Assembly: GCA_964554875.1 (NCBI GenBank)
Contig: CAZKQJ010000018.1
Location: forward strand, 1 to 64,000
DNA from: Marispirochaeta sp964554875
Lineage (GTDB): Bacteria > Spirochaetota > Spirochaetia > JC444 > Marispirochaetaceae
Length of the DNA stretch: 64,000 bases
Reading direction: 5' to 3'
Part shown: piece after piece, positions 35,647 through 42,586 of the stretch
Position numbering within the stretch: the stretch's first letter is position 1
How the letters are laid out: each line of letters opens with the position of its first letter
Notes under the pieces: generated by a model
Databases searched by the model: none
Told to the model about the DNA's origin: nothing
Seen by the model: only the letters and a program-made list of their open reading frames with translations
Made by a program: the position numbers and the translations under genes

Positions 35647-36795
35647 TCAGAGAAACTCCTCGTTCGGAACAAGAATGACTTTGATCGAATCCTTGGCGGA
35701 ATCCACCATGTCGAAGCCCTTCTTCCAGTCTTTCAAAGAAAGCTTGTGAGTAACTACATTTTCAGTGGGAAGACTTCCATCTGAAATCCACTCAATGGTC
35801 GGCCTGTAGCAGTATGGACCAAGATGCCCGCCCAATACATCGAGCTCTTTACGGTCGCTTATGATACTCCAGTCGACCTCAACCAGATCCTTGAAAACAC
35901 TGAACTCAACGAAACGTCCAAGCTTTCTGAGAACTTCGAGCCCCTGCTGTACGCTTGCGGGATGACCCGAAACCTCGATGTAGATGTCCGCACCGTAACC
36001 GCCGGTCTGTTTTTTGATATGGTCCACAACGTCGCTCTTTGACGGATTCAGTACTTCGTCGGCCCCGAAAGCCTTCGCCATCTCAAGTCGCTTGTCGTTG
36101 AGATCGAGTACAATGAGTTTTTTGGGGTTCCTGCGCTTGGCGAATCCAACCATGCCGAGACCGATGACCCCTACGCCGGAGATGACAACAACATCTTCAT
36201 TATTTATCTGAGCCCTGTCGACGCCATGCTTTGAGCACGAGTAAGGTTCCACGAGAATCGCCTTCTCAAGAGGAAGGTCCTTCGGCAGCCTGTAGTTGAT
36301 CGCTTCTTTGGGAAACTTCATATACTGTGCGAAGCCGCCGTTTACGTTGTTCTGGAACCCATACACATCGTGTTGCTCGTCCATCCAGTATCGCCCTGTT
36401 GTGGAGAAGAGGTCATTCCAACGCGGAACGATTTGCTCTGAAATTACACGATCTCCCACCTGGAACCCTGTATCCCCATGATGAGCATAGTCGTCGACGT
36501 TCTCGCCGATCTCGACAATATACCCGATAAATTCGTGCCCCGGGATCATGGGGGCCTTGATGTATGGTTCTGTACCTGCGCCGCCCCAGAAACTGGGAGC
36601 TCCGTGATAAGACTTCATGTCTCCAGCACAAATTCCGCACGCTTCAACCTTGATAACAATTTCACCTTCTCCTGCTCTGGGTGTATCATACTCTTCAAGC
36701 CGATAATCCCCCGGCGCATACGCAACCAAAGCCTGCATCTTCTCGGGAAGGTCAGCCCGATGGGCCTGTGTCTTTTGTGGCGCTGATTTTGCCAT
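35647..36795 (-). CDS. Zinc-family polyol dehydrogenase (erythritol/L-threitol dehydrogenase-like) lacking the structural zinc site
   Basis: 382-residue medium-chain dehydrogenase. Catalytic zinc ligands are C56 (EACGICAGD) and H87-E88 (PGHE), and the NAD-binding site is SGVGVIGLGMVG. The overall pattern, including VDWSIISDRKELDVLG and HLGPYCYRP, resembles as I recall it the mycobacterial erythritol/L-threitol dehydrogenase. The structural zinc lobe is present in length, but its four cysteines are replaced: R125, D128, S131 and D139 stand at the exact C-x2-C-x2-C-x7-C spacing. It should oxidise a polyol to a ketose. First gene of the minus-strand island operon, divergent from the gene at 36975; AAGGAGAG precedes the ATG. 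Confidence 0.87.
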   Translation of the reverse strand: MAKSAPQKTQAHRADLPEKMQALVAYAPGDYRLEEYDTPRAGEGEIVIKVEACGICAGDMKSYHGAPSFWGGAGTEPYIKAPMIPGHEFIGYIVEIGENVDDYAHHGDTGFQVGDRVISEQIVPRWNDLFSTTGRYWMDEQHDVYGFQNNVNGGFAQYMKFPKEAINYRLPKDLPLEKAILVEPYSCSKHGVDRAQINNEDVVVISGVGVIGLGMVGFAKRRNPKKLIVLDLNDKRLEMAKAFGADEVLNPSKSDVVDHIKKQTGGYGADIYIEVSGHPASVQQGLEVLRKLGRFVEFSVFKDLVEVDWSIISDRKELDVLGGHLGPYCYRPTIEWISDGSLPTENVVTHKLSLKDWKKGFDMVDSAKDSIKVILVPNEEFL

Positions 36796-36878
36796 AAACT
36801 CTCCTTACAATTCTTGCATGCGTTTCCTGTACGGTACTGTCTCTCATGTACCATACACTTCTGTCCAATCACACTAAG

Positions 36879-36919
36879 TGATCATATGTTCATTTTCGCA
36901 CATATGCTCGGGTTGTCAA
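36879..36919 (-). promoter_or_regulatory. Promoter and operator repeats of the polyol operon
   Basis: On the minus strand, TTGACA (36919-36914), a 16-base spacer and GAAAAT (36897-36892) preceded by TG, an extended -10. Around it lie TGATCATATGTTCA (36879-36892), one base from a perfect palindrome, and the related CGCACATATGCTCG (36897-36910). These repeat the operator at 36968-36981, so a common regulator, probably the SorC protein, is likely. Confidence 0.55.
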
Positions 36920-36939
36920 GGAAAATATTAAAAATTTCC

Positions 36940-36968
36940 TTGAAAAATATGCACATTTGTCATATAGT
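36940..36968 (+). promoter_or_regulatory. Promoter of the glycerol-1-phosphate dehydrogenase-like gene
   Basis: TTGAAA (36940-36945), exactly 17 bases, TATAGT (36963-36968). The expected transcription start is near 36975, the A of the ATG, so the mRNA would have little or no leader. Confidence 0.6.
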
Positions 36969-36981
36969 GAACATATGTTCA
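36968..36981. promoter_or_regulatory. Perfect 14-bp palindromic operator overlapping a start codon
   Basis: TGAACATATGTTCA is a perfect palindrome that covers the last base of the -10 box, the predicted +1 and the ATG at 36975. A similar element (TGCACATTTGTCA, 36950-36962) lies directly upstream. Confidence 0.6.
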
Positions 36982-38255
36982 ATTATTTGAACGAAAAACG
37001 GACAGAAAAAATCCTCAGCGATGCAGTTACAGATACTCTGCTCGACTATGCACAGCAGCGAAAATGGAAGATGATAACCACTATCTCTGATTCCAAGACC
37101 TATCCTCTTATCAGTCATGAAATCCACAGGGAACTGCAATCCGGCGGAATTCGGAACAGCGATATAATTCTCAACGGGTCAGACCTGATTGCGGATGAAC
37201 GTTCCGTCATGACAGTTCTCACAGAAATAGACATAAATACAGAGGCTCTGATTGCCGTCGGATCCGGGACAATTACGGATATCGTTCGCTTTGTCTCCCA
37301 CAGGCTTCAGAAAGAGTACATTTCCATACCCACAGCTCCATCAGTGGATGGATATACATCCAGTGGGGCACCCATCATTCTAAGAGGATATAAGCGATAC
37401 ATAGCGTGTCATAGTCCGTCGTTGCTTATCGCCTCGCCTTCCATTCTTTCTAACGCTCCCAGGGACATGATAGTTGCTGGTTTTGGAGAAGTCCTTGGAA
37501 AAGTAATAGCTCTTGCGGATTTAGAGTTGGCCCATCTGCTCATGAAAGCCCCGTTCGATAGAACGATTGCTGAACATACACTTTTAGCTTATTCCATAAC
37601 AATGGAAAACGCGGCTGAAATCGGACAAAAAGAAACAGCCGCTGTCATGGTTCTTTTTGACGCGCTTACTACAAGCGGAGAGTCTATGCGGAGATTCGGG
37701 TCTTCCGACTCCATATCCGGCTCGGAGCATCATATTTCGCATTTTCTGGAAATGCGCCACCTTATATGTAACAGACCATTAATGCTTCATGGAATCAAAG
37801 TAGCCCTGGGAGCAATAATAGCGGCACAGTGGTACCGGGCATTACGAAAAATTAAAAAAGAAGATGTATTGCAGCATAAGCTGCAAGTCCCGGATTATGA
37901 GAAAGATTTGACGGATATAGAAAAACTGCTCGGAGAACCGGGAAAAATCCTTTTGGAAGAAAACACCTATATATCAACTCTTGACATTTACAGAGTTGCT
38001 CAGATAAGAACGCGTCTTCTCGATCATTGGGATGAAGTGCAGAGCATAGCTGCGAGGGTGCCGGAACCTGAAGAACTTTCCGAGTTTTTTAATAATGCAG
38101 GAGGAAGAACAATAATTTCCCGTTACGCAGGTCTGGCAGATGAAGAAATACATACGGCAGCGCGACTCTGTCACTATGTACGTAACCGCTTTACTATAAA
38201 GACCTTACTGTTCACCCTTGGACTTCCATCAAATATTACAATCAATTATCAGTAA
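36975..38255 (+). CDS. Glycerol-1-phosphate dehydrogenase-like protein (AraM/EgsA family)
   Basis: About 426 residues of the NAD(P)-dependent group III (iron/zinc) dehydrogenase fold. Family signs are AVGSGTITDIVRF, the strongly conserved SIPTAPSVDGYTSSGAPI, AGFGEVLGKVIALADLE containing a metal-ligand Asp region, SGSEHHISHFLEM with paired histidines, and HGIKVALG with the last metal His. AraM in Bacillus makes sn-glycerol 1-phosphate; here the island context suggests oxidation of a polyol phosphate. Start at ATG 36975; a TTG at 36957 is upstream of the predicted transcription start. Its 3' end overlaps the convergent SorC gene by 14 bases. Confidence 0.85.
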   Translation: MFNYLNEKRTEKILSDAVTDTLLDYAQQRKWKMITTISDSKTYPLISHEIHRELQSGGIRNSDIILNGSDLIADERSVMTVLTEIDINTEALIAVGSGTITDIVRFVSHRLQKEYISIPTAPSVDGYTSSGAPIILRGYKRYIACHSPSLLIASPSILSNAPRDMIVAGFGEVLGKVIALADLELAHLLMKAPFDRTIAEHTLLAYSITMENAAEIGQKETAAVMVLFDALTTSGESMRRFGSSDSISGSEHHISHFLEMRHLICNRPLMLHGIKVALGAIIAAQWYRALRKIKKEDVLQHKLQVPDYEKDLTDIEKLLGEPGKILLEENTYISTLDIYRVAQIRTRLLDHWDEVQSIAARVPEPEELSEFFNNAGGRTIISRYAGLADEEIHTAARLCHYVRNRFTIKTLLFTLGLPSNITINYQ

Positions 38256-39198
38256 GATCTGTTTGTTGATGTAACTCAAGAATTTTCTTTGCGGTCCTGT
38301 CATCTGTTACCAGAATGGAGATTACACCAGTCTTCAAGGCTGCAAGAGTCGGCAGAACCTTGTGACTCTCGGAAAAAACAGCAGTGATTATCTTTGCACG
38401 CTTGAGACTATTCCATGGTACACTTATAATTCGAGACTCGATTTCACTTTCAACTCGCATTCCATTAGCATTGAAGAAATGCATACAAATCTCGCCCACA
38501 ATACCTTGACGCCGCATGTTGTTCACAGTCTCTTCGGTTATATACCCGCTCCGATAAAGTATGTTCTGAGTCGAGGAATCCCCGATTCCGACTACGGCTA
38601 ACTGAATTTCTCCCGCTGCCTGCATAGACCGTTTAAGGTTCGGATCGGCAAGATATACCTCGGCTTCACTACCTTCCAAGGCCATTATAGGAGCAGATAT
38701 AGGATAAAATGTTCCACCGATTCTACGCGCAACATCTGCAGCAGGACCATAGGGCAATGAGAAACCAATCATAGCCCCCATGAGATCGCAGACCGCGACA
38801 TCGTAAGTATCTGAGTCAGCATGAATATAATCAGCAATATTCCCTAAAGTTCGGCTATAGCCAAAACCGATATTCTTTACGTTTCGAAGCTCATCAATAA
38901 TCAGATTTGCCACAGCACTTCGAATGGACTCCAGCGTATGTGCCTGTGATTCTTCAGTACGAACTACAATTGCCCGCTGGAGTTTGAACAGGCGTTGCAA
39001 ATCAAATGCTACTTCTTCCTGTAATGGAAGCTTCTTGACAATCTCTATACGGACAATTCCTGTTCTCTTGGCTTCCTGCAAAAGACGTACAACCTTGGAG
39101 CGTGAAAGGCCGATCTGATTCGCAATCTGCTGTTGAGTTAAATCATTCTTGTAGTATAGATACGCTATCCTAGACAGTAGCTCATTATTATCTGCCAT
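38242..39198 (-). CDS. SorC-family sugar-responsive transcriptional regulator
   Basis: 318 residues. The N-terminal helix-turn-helix is LTQQQIANQIGLSRSKVVRLL (about 18-38, shown in part), followed by the SorC effector domain related to glucosamine-phosphate isomerase: GFGYSRTLGNIADYI, VVGIGDSSTQN and VTDDRTAKKIL. Such regulators bind phosphorylated sugars. It is the likely local regulator of the island and of the TGAACATATGTTCA-type operators. The gene is AT-rich compared with the flanks. It converges on the dehydrogenase gene with a 14-base overlap. Confidence 0.88.
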   Translation of the reverse strand: MADNNELLSRIAYLYYKNDLTQQQIANQIGLSRSKVVRLLQEAKRTGIVRIEIVKKLPLQEEVAFDLQRLFKLQRAIVVRTEESQAHTLESIRSAVANLIIDELRNVKNIGFGYSRTLGNIADYIHADSDTYDVAVCDLMGAMIGFSLPYGPAADVARRIGGTFYPISAPIMALEGSEAEVYLADPNLKRSMQAAGEIQLAVVGIGDSSTQNILYRSGYITEETVNNMRRQGIVGEICMHFFNANGMRVESEIESRIISVPWNSLKRAKIITAVFSESHKVLPTLAALKTGVISILVTDDRTAKKILELHQQTDLTDN

Positions 39199-39493
39199 TT
39201 ATTCTAAAAACTCCTGTATAAATCCTTACAGGTACAAATCCCTACTCAATCAAATACATAATACCAGACAAAAAATCCCAAACTGCTCCCTCAATCAAGC
39301 AGGAAATAGTCTATTTTTCGAATGTGTCATGATCATTGCTTTGCCAAACAATATCTTCAAGTACTCTGGTATAAATTACAGATAAAAAAGCAAATCGAGT
39401 TGTTTTTTCAAGATCGATAAACTATTTATCTTATAAACACAGGAAATATACCAGAAAAAATCTAATTTGTCCATATTCTTATTTAATTAAGGT
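39199..39493. other. AT-rich spacer at the right end of the island
   Basis: 295 bases with no credible gene. It must carry the SorC promoter; TATTAT at about 39258-39263 on the minus strand is a possible -10 but its -35 is poor. The composition is markedly AT-rich up to the island junction at 39494. Confidence 0.4.
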
Positions 39494-40708
39494 CTACCGG
39501 ACCATCCCCTTGAGAGCCTCCCAGTCGAGTTCGGCCTGAATCCGTTCGTTGAACTCCGGCCACAGGCGATTGATGATGGTGAGAGACTGAATCTCCGTCG
39601 GAGGAATATCCTCACGAAAGAAATCAGGATTCGGAGCCAACAGCGGCAGCGCATCCTGATGCCCGGCATCGAGCAGCATCGACGGGCGTTCCGGTTTACG
39701 CCTGGGCATCCAGTACTGCTGAGGATTGCCTTCAAATCCGTATGCAGGCTCCGAGCGTTCCGCCGCCGAGAGGCCGGCAAGTTCTTCCCGGAGAGTAAGA
39801 AGGTGACGTCCCAGCATGGCAAGCCCCCGCTCGCCGGCAGCTTCAAGAGAGTCATAGTCTTCCGCCGCGATAGCCTCCGCCTGTTTCTGGTAGATTTCTT
39901 CGGTTTTTTCAAAGGCAGTCCGCATTTTTTCCGCTTCAGCGGGGTTGATGCTTTTCATGACCTCGTAGCTCTGTGTAAATCTGCGGCGCCGTGTTTCGCC
40001 ATCGGCGGTAATGGTAACGCGACGTTCCTCGAGCATCTTTTCACTCTTTCCAATCAAGGCCCTGATCCAGCGTTCCTGGCTGACAGGAATCCAGGGATTA
40101 CGCCCTGCAGGCAGGAGCTTCTCGACGGTCGTTTTTCGAGCCGCCTGATACATTAATCGGCCTGCTTCCTCCCGGGCTTTTGACGGCGGCAGGTAGATTC
40201 CGCCATCCTTATCGTCGAGAACATACTGTCCTTCCAGCCATGGATCGTTTATCTGGATACTGACAGTGCATGACGGATTGCCGATCTTGTAGACCGGGCG
40301 ATAAATCCACAGACGGAATTCTGCCCGTACCGGCCCGTTTTCACCTGACCATTGTCGCAGCGGATGGACTTCCGGCAGAAAGGTATCCTTCGTGCTCAGT
40401 CCCCGGCGTCCGATTCGGGGTGCCCCGACCCGCTTCAGGATTGTCCTGGATGGGGATATTTCAACACCCTGCGGTGTCCTCAGAAACGGGGTATCGCGAA
40501 AGAAAGCTCCGATTTTGCGTATAGTAGCAAGAAGAGTCCTGAATTCATCGGGTAACAATCCGGTGCCCCGGGGCGGGGTGTTTTCATCGACGTTCATACT
40601 CCAGGCAAGCCAACCGGGAGATTCCTCCCCAATCGGCGGCTCCTGGCCCTGAATCCCGGAAATTATCAAAAGACCAAAGATTGCAAATACGAGAATTGCT
40701 TTTTTCAT
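39494..40708 (-). CDS. Exported protein of unknown function; island integration target
   Basis: 404 residues, not recognised. A signal peptide (MKKAILVFAIFGLLIIS, ending IQGQ) implies export. The rest is soluble, rich in Arg and Glu, with a long helical stretch (about 240-310, EKMRTAFEKTEEIYQKQAEA) and conserved-looking Trp/Pro motifs (IYRPVYKIGNPSC, GRNPWIPVSQERW). The ATG at 40708 has AGGAGG eight bases upstream. Its last 44 bases are the right copy of the direct repeat; the island end supplies the third base of its TAG stop. The ancestral gene would have ended with the same residues and TAA, as preserved at 23640-23684. Confidence 0.75.
   Translation of the reverse strand: MKKAILVFAIFGLLIISGIQGQEPPIGEESPGWLAWSMNVDENTPPRGTGLLPDEFRTLLATIRKIGAFFRDTPFLRTPQGVEISPSRTILKRVGAPRIGRRGLSTKDTFLPEVHPLRQWSGENGPVRAEFRLWIYRPVYKIGNPSCTVSIQINDPWLEGQYVLDDKDGGIYLPPSKAREEAGRLMYQAARKTTVEKLLPAGRNPWIPVSQERWIRALIGKSEKMLEERRVTITADGETRRRRFTQSYEVMKSINPAEAEKMRTAFEKTEEIYQKQAEAIAAEDYDSLEAAGERGLAMLGRHLLTLREELAGLSAAERSEPAYGFEGNPQQYWMPRRKPERPSMLLDAGHQDALPLLAPNPDFFREDIPPTEIQSLTIINRLWPEFNERIQAELDWEALKGMVR
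39495..39538. repeat. Right 44-bp direct repeat (3' end of the target gene; attR-like)
   Basis: Perfect match to 23641-23684. Sequence similarity stops abruptly on both sides: AAGGTC precedes this copy and GACCGT the other; AATCCG follows this copy and CTATGA the other. Confidence 0.93.
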
Positions 40709-40965
40709 AGAACCATCCTCCTGATTCACGCGGCAGAAGAGGACAAGAGCCTCCGTTTCCAGGAGGCTGTTCGCAAGGCGGTACAAACACAAACCGCGAT
40801 TTTCCAGCGGAACACTTTTCCGTTACAGAAAAATCCTACCCCGGTTTATACGAGCAGTCAAATAAAAGTAAGCATCTATATTCAGCCAGGTACTTTGACG
40901 AAAAGCATTCCGCAGGTTATTCTGAAATCCAGAACACCTGCACGTATGGTAAAAGGAGGCACACT

Positions 40966-41268
40966 GTGGCATTTAATCCCCTGGCTCCCATCGAAAAGAA
41001 CGATAAGGATCTCTACGCCTTCGTGGAAAACGGCCGAAAGATGGCCCTGGAAGCCGGAGCCCTGGGAAGGATGGAAAAACTGCTAATCGCCCTGGCCCTG
41101 GACGCCGCCCATGGCGCGGTCAACGGGGTAAAATCCCTGGCCCTTCAGGCCATGGAGGCCGGCGCAAGCAAGGAACAGGTAATGGAGGCACTGCGGGTCG
41201 CCGCCTATATCAGTGGAGTGGGAAGCGTCTATACCGCGGCAGCCGGACTGCAGGATGTGCTGGACTAA
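40966..41268 (+). CDS. Carboxymuconolactone decarboxylase/AhpD-like small protein without cysteines
   Basis: 100-residue all-helical protein with the pattern LALDAAHGAVNGVKSLALQAMEAGAS...EALRVAAYISG typical of the AhpD-like fold. The CxxC of peroxidase-type members is absent; there is no cysteine at all, so thiol peroxidase activity is excluded. Translation starts at GTG 40966 with AAGGAGG before it. It stands alone, divergent from the exported-protein gene and convergent with the Fe-alcohol dehydrogenase operon. Function unknown. Confidence 0.72.
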   Translation: MAFNPLAPIEKNDKDLYAFVENGRKMALEAGALGRMEKLLIALALDAAHGAVNGVKSLALQAMEAGASKEQVMEALRVAAYISGVGSVYTAAAGLQDVLD

Positions 41269-41274
41269 GCCTGT

Positions 41275-41310
41275 AAAAAATCCCCCCAGGCGAAGGATGC
41301 CGCGGGGGGA
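41275..41310 (-). terminator. Rho-independent terminator of the Fe-ADH operon
   Basis: Arms TCCCCCC (41281-41287) and GGGGGGA (41304-41310) with an inner GGC/GCC stem; on the minus strand the hairpin is followed by six T residues (41280-41275). It lies 20 bases after the Fe-ADH stop codon and may also serve the convergent AhpD-like gene. Confidence 0.8.
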
Positions 41311-41330
41311 CCGTGCTGTAGGGAAGCGAC

Positions 41331-42506
41331 CTATTCCCTTGCAATCTCGAGAATTGCCTTTACGTCCTTCTCCGTAAGCTTAACATAGTTACCCACACCG
41401 CTTCCCCGTTCCTGGAAGGTCTTGGCGGCGATCTCATCGAAACGATCTGCAGGAACCCCCAGCTCCTTCAAGGTAACCGGCATGCCGATGGACGTAAAGA
41501 AGGATTTGAGGCGTTCTATCCCTTCCAGGGCGGTCCGTTCAGGATCATCAAAACGCTCGTCCACGTTCCAGACCCGGACGGCAAACTGGACAAAACGGGT
41601 AACATCGTGCTTGTAGATATGCTTCATCCAGGCGGGCTGAATAACCGCAAGACCCGCACCGTGGGCGACATCGTAAATACCGGAGAGCTCGTGCTCGATC
41701 TGGTGTGAACCGAAGTCCCCGATCCTGCCGGTACTCAAGAGGTCGTTATGGGCGATGGTTGAGGCCCACATAATCTCCGCCCGGGCATCGTAATCTTCCG
41801 GATTTTCAATAACCAGGGGCGCATTCTCGATAACCGTCTTCAAGGTGGCCTCGCAGAGCCGGTCGGTAAAACCGACCTTCCGCACGTTGGTAAAGTAGCG
41901 CTCCATAACATGGGACATGATATCCGCAATGCCGCTGGCGGTCTGATAGGGCGGCAGGCTGAAGGTAAGCTCCGGGTTCATGATGGCGAATTTCGGACGA
42001 AAGAGTTCATTGTTTCGGCCGCGCTTGTACCATCCATTTTCATTGGTCAGAACACAGCTCTGGGACGCCTCGCTTCCGGCGGCGGGGATGGTAAGAATTA
42101 CTCCGACAGGAAGACATGCTTTAGGATCGGCCTTGCCGATAAAGTAGTCCCAGACATCCTGATCGGGATTCGCGACCCCTGCGGCAATTCCCTTGGCGGA
42201 GTCGATAACGCTGCCTCCTCCCAGGGCAAGAATGAGGCCTATCTCCTTTTTCTTACAGAGCTCTATTCCCTCCCGGACAAGACCGAGCCTTGGGTTCGGC
42301 ATGACACCCCCGAGTTCGCTATACTCGATTCCTTCGGCCTTGAGGGAAGCGACAACCGTATCGAAAAGGCCGGATTTTTTAACCCTGTCGCTGCCGTAAT
42401 GGATAAGAACAGACTTGGAATAATCGGCGGCTCGTTTTCCCACCTCCTTTTCCGTTCCTTTGCCAAATATTATTTTTGTCGGACTCGCAAATTCAAAATT
42501 ATTCAT
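41331..42506 (-). CDS. Iron-containing alcohol dehydrogenase (BdhA/YqhD-like)
   Basis: 391-residue group III alcohol dehydrogenase. NAD(P)-binding GGGSVIDSAKGIAAG, TIPAAGSEAS, and the metal-ligand residues in SGIADIMSHVMERYF and HQIEHELSGIYDVAHGAGLAV (Asp and three His) are all present. BdhA/YqhD members reduce aldehydes to alcohols with NADPH. As the last gene of a regulator-SDR-dehydratase operon, it could dispose of an aldehyde such as glycolaldehyde or lactaldehyde released from a cleaved keto-deoxy acid; that step is inferred since no aldolase is nearby. Confidence 0.92.
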   Translation of the reverse strand: MNNFEFASPTKIIFGKGTEKEVGKRAADYSKSVLIHYGSDRVKKSGLFDTVVASLKAEGIEYSELGGVMPNPRLGLVREGIELCKKKEIGLILALGGGSVIDSAKGIAAGVANPDQDVWDYFIGKADPKACLPVGVILTIPAAGSEASQSCVLTNENGWYKRGRNNELFRPKFAIMNPELTFSLPPYQTASGIADIMSHVMERYFTNVRKVGFTDRLCEATLKTVIENAPLVIENPEDYDARAEIMWASTIAHNDLLSTGRIGDFGSHQIEHELSGIYDVAHGAGLAVIQPAWMKHIYKHDVTRFVQFAVRVWNVDERFDDPERTALEGIERLKSFFTSIGMPVTLKELGVPADRFDEIAAKTFQERGSGVGNYVKLTEKDVKAILEIARE

Positions 42507-42586
42507 AACAAGATTCTCCGTTGTATGATGTCATAGTAATTATTGCATATAGTGCAGGGTGTAGCAAGCGTTACAGCCCGGTCGAC

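Larger units (their letters stand above)
23685..39538. mobile_element. 15,854-bp polyol-metabolism island bounded by 44-bp direct repeats
   Basis: The segment between the repeats plus one copy measures 15,854 bp and holds thirteen genes: two FGGY kinases, isomerase, DhaL, DhaK, a five-gene ABC transporter, zinc alcohol dehydrogenase, glycerol-1-phosphate dehydrogenase-like protein and SorC regulator. The first and last genes (FGGY kinase and SorC) look more AT-rich than the flanks. Integration restored the 3' end of the target gene, as tyrosine-recombinase elements do, but no integrase, relaxase or transposase is visible. Site-specific integration is therefore inferred from the repeats; a non-site-specific duplication during insertion is the alternative. 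Confidence 0.7.
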
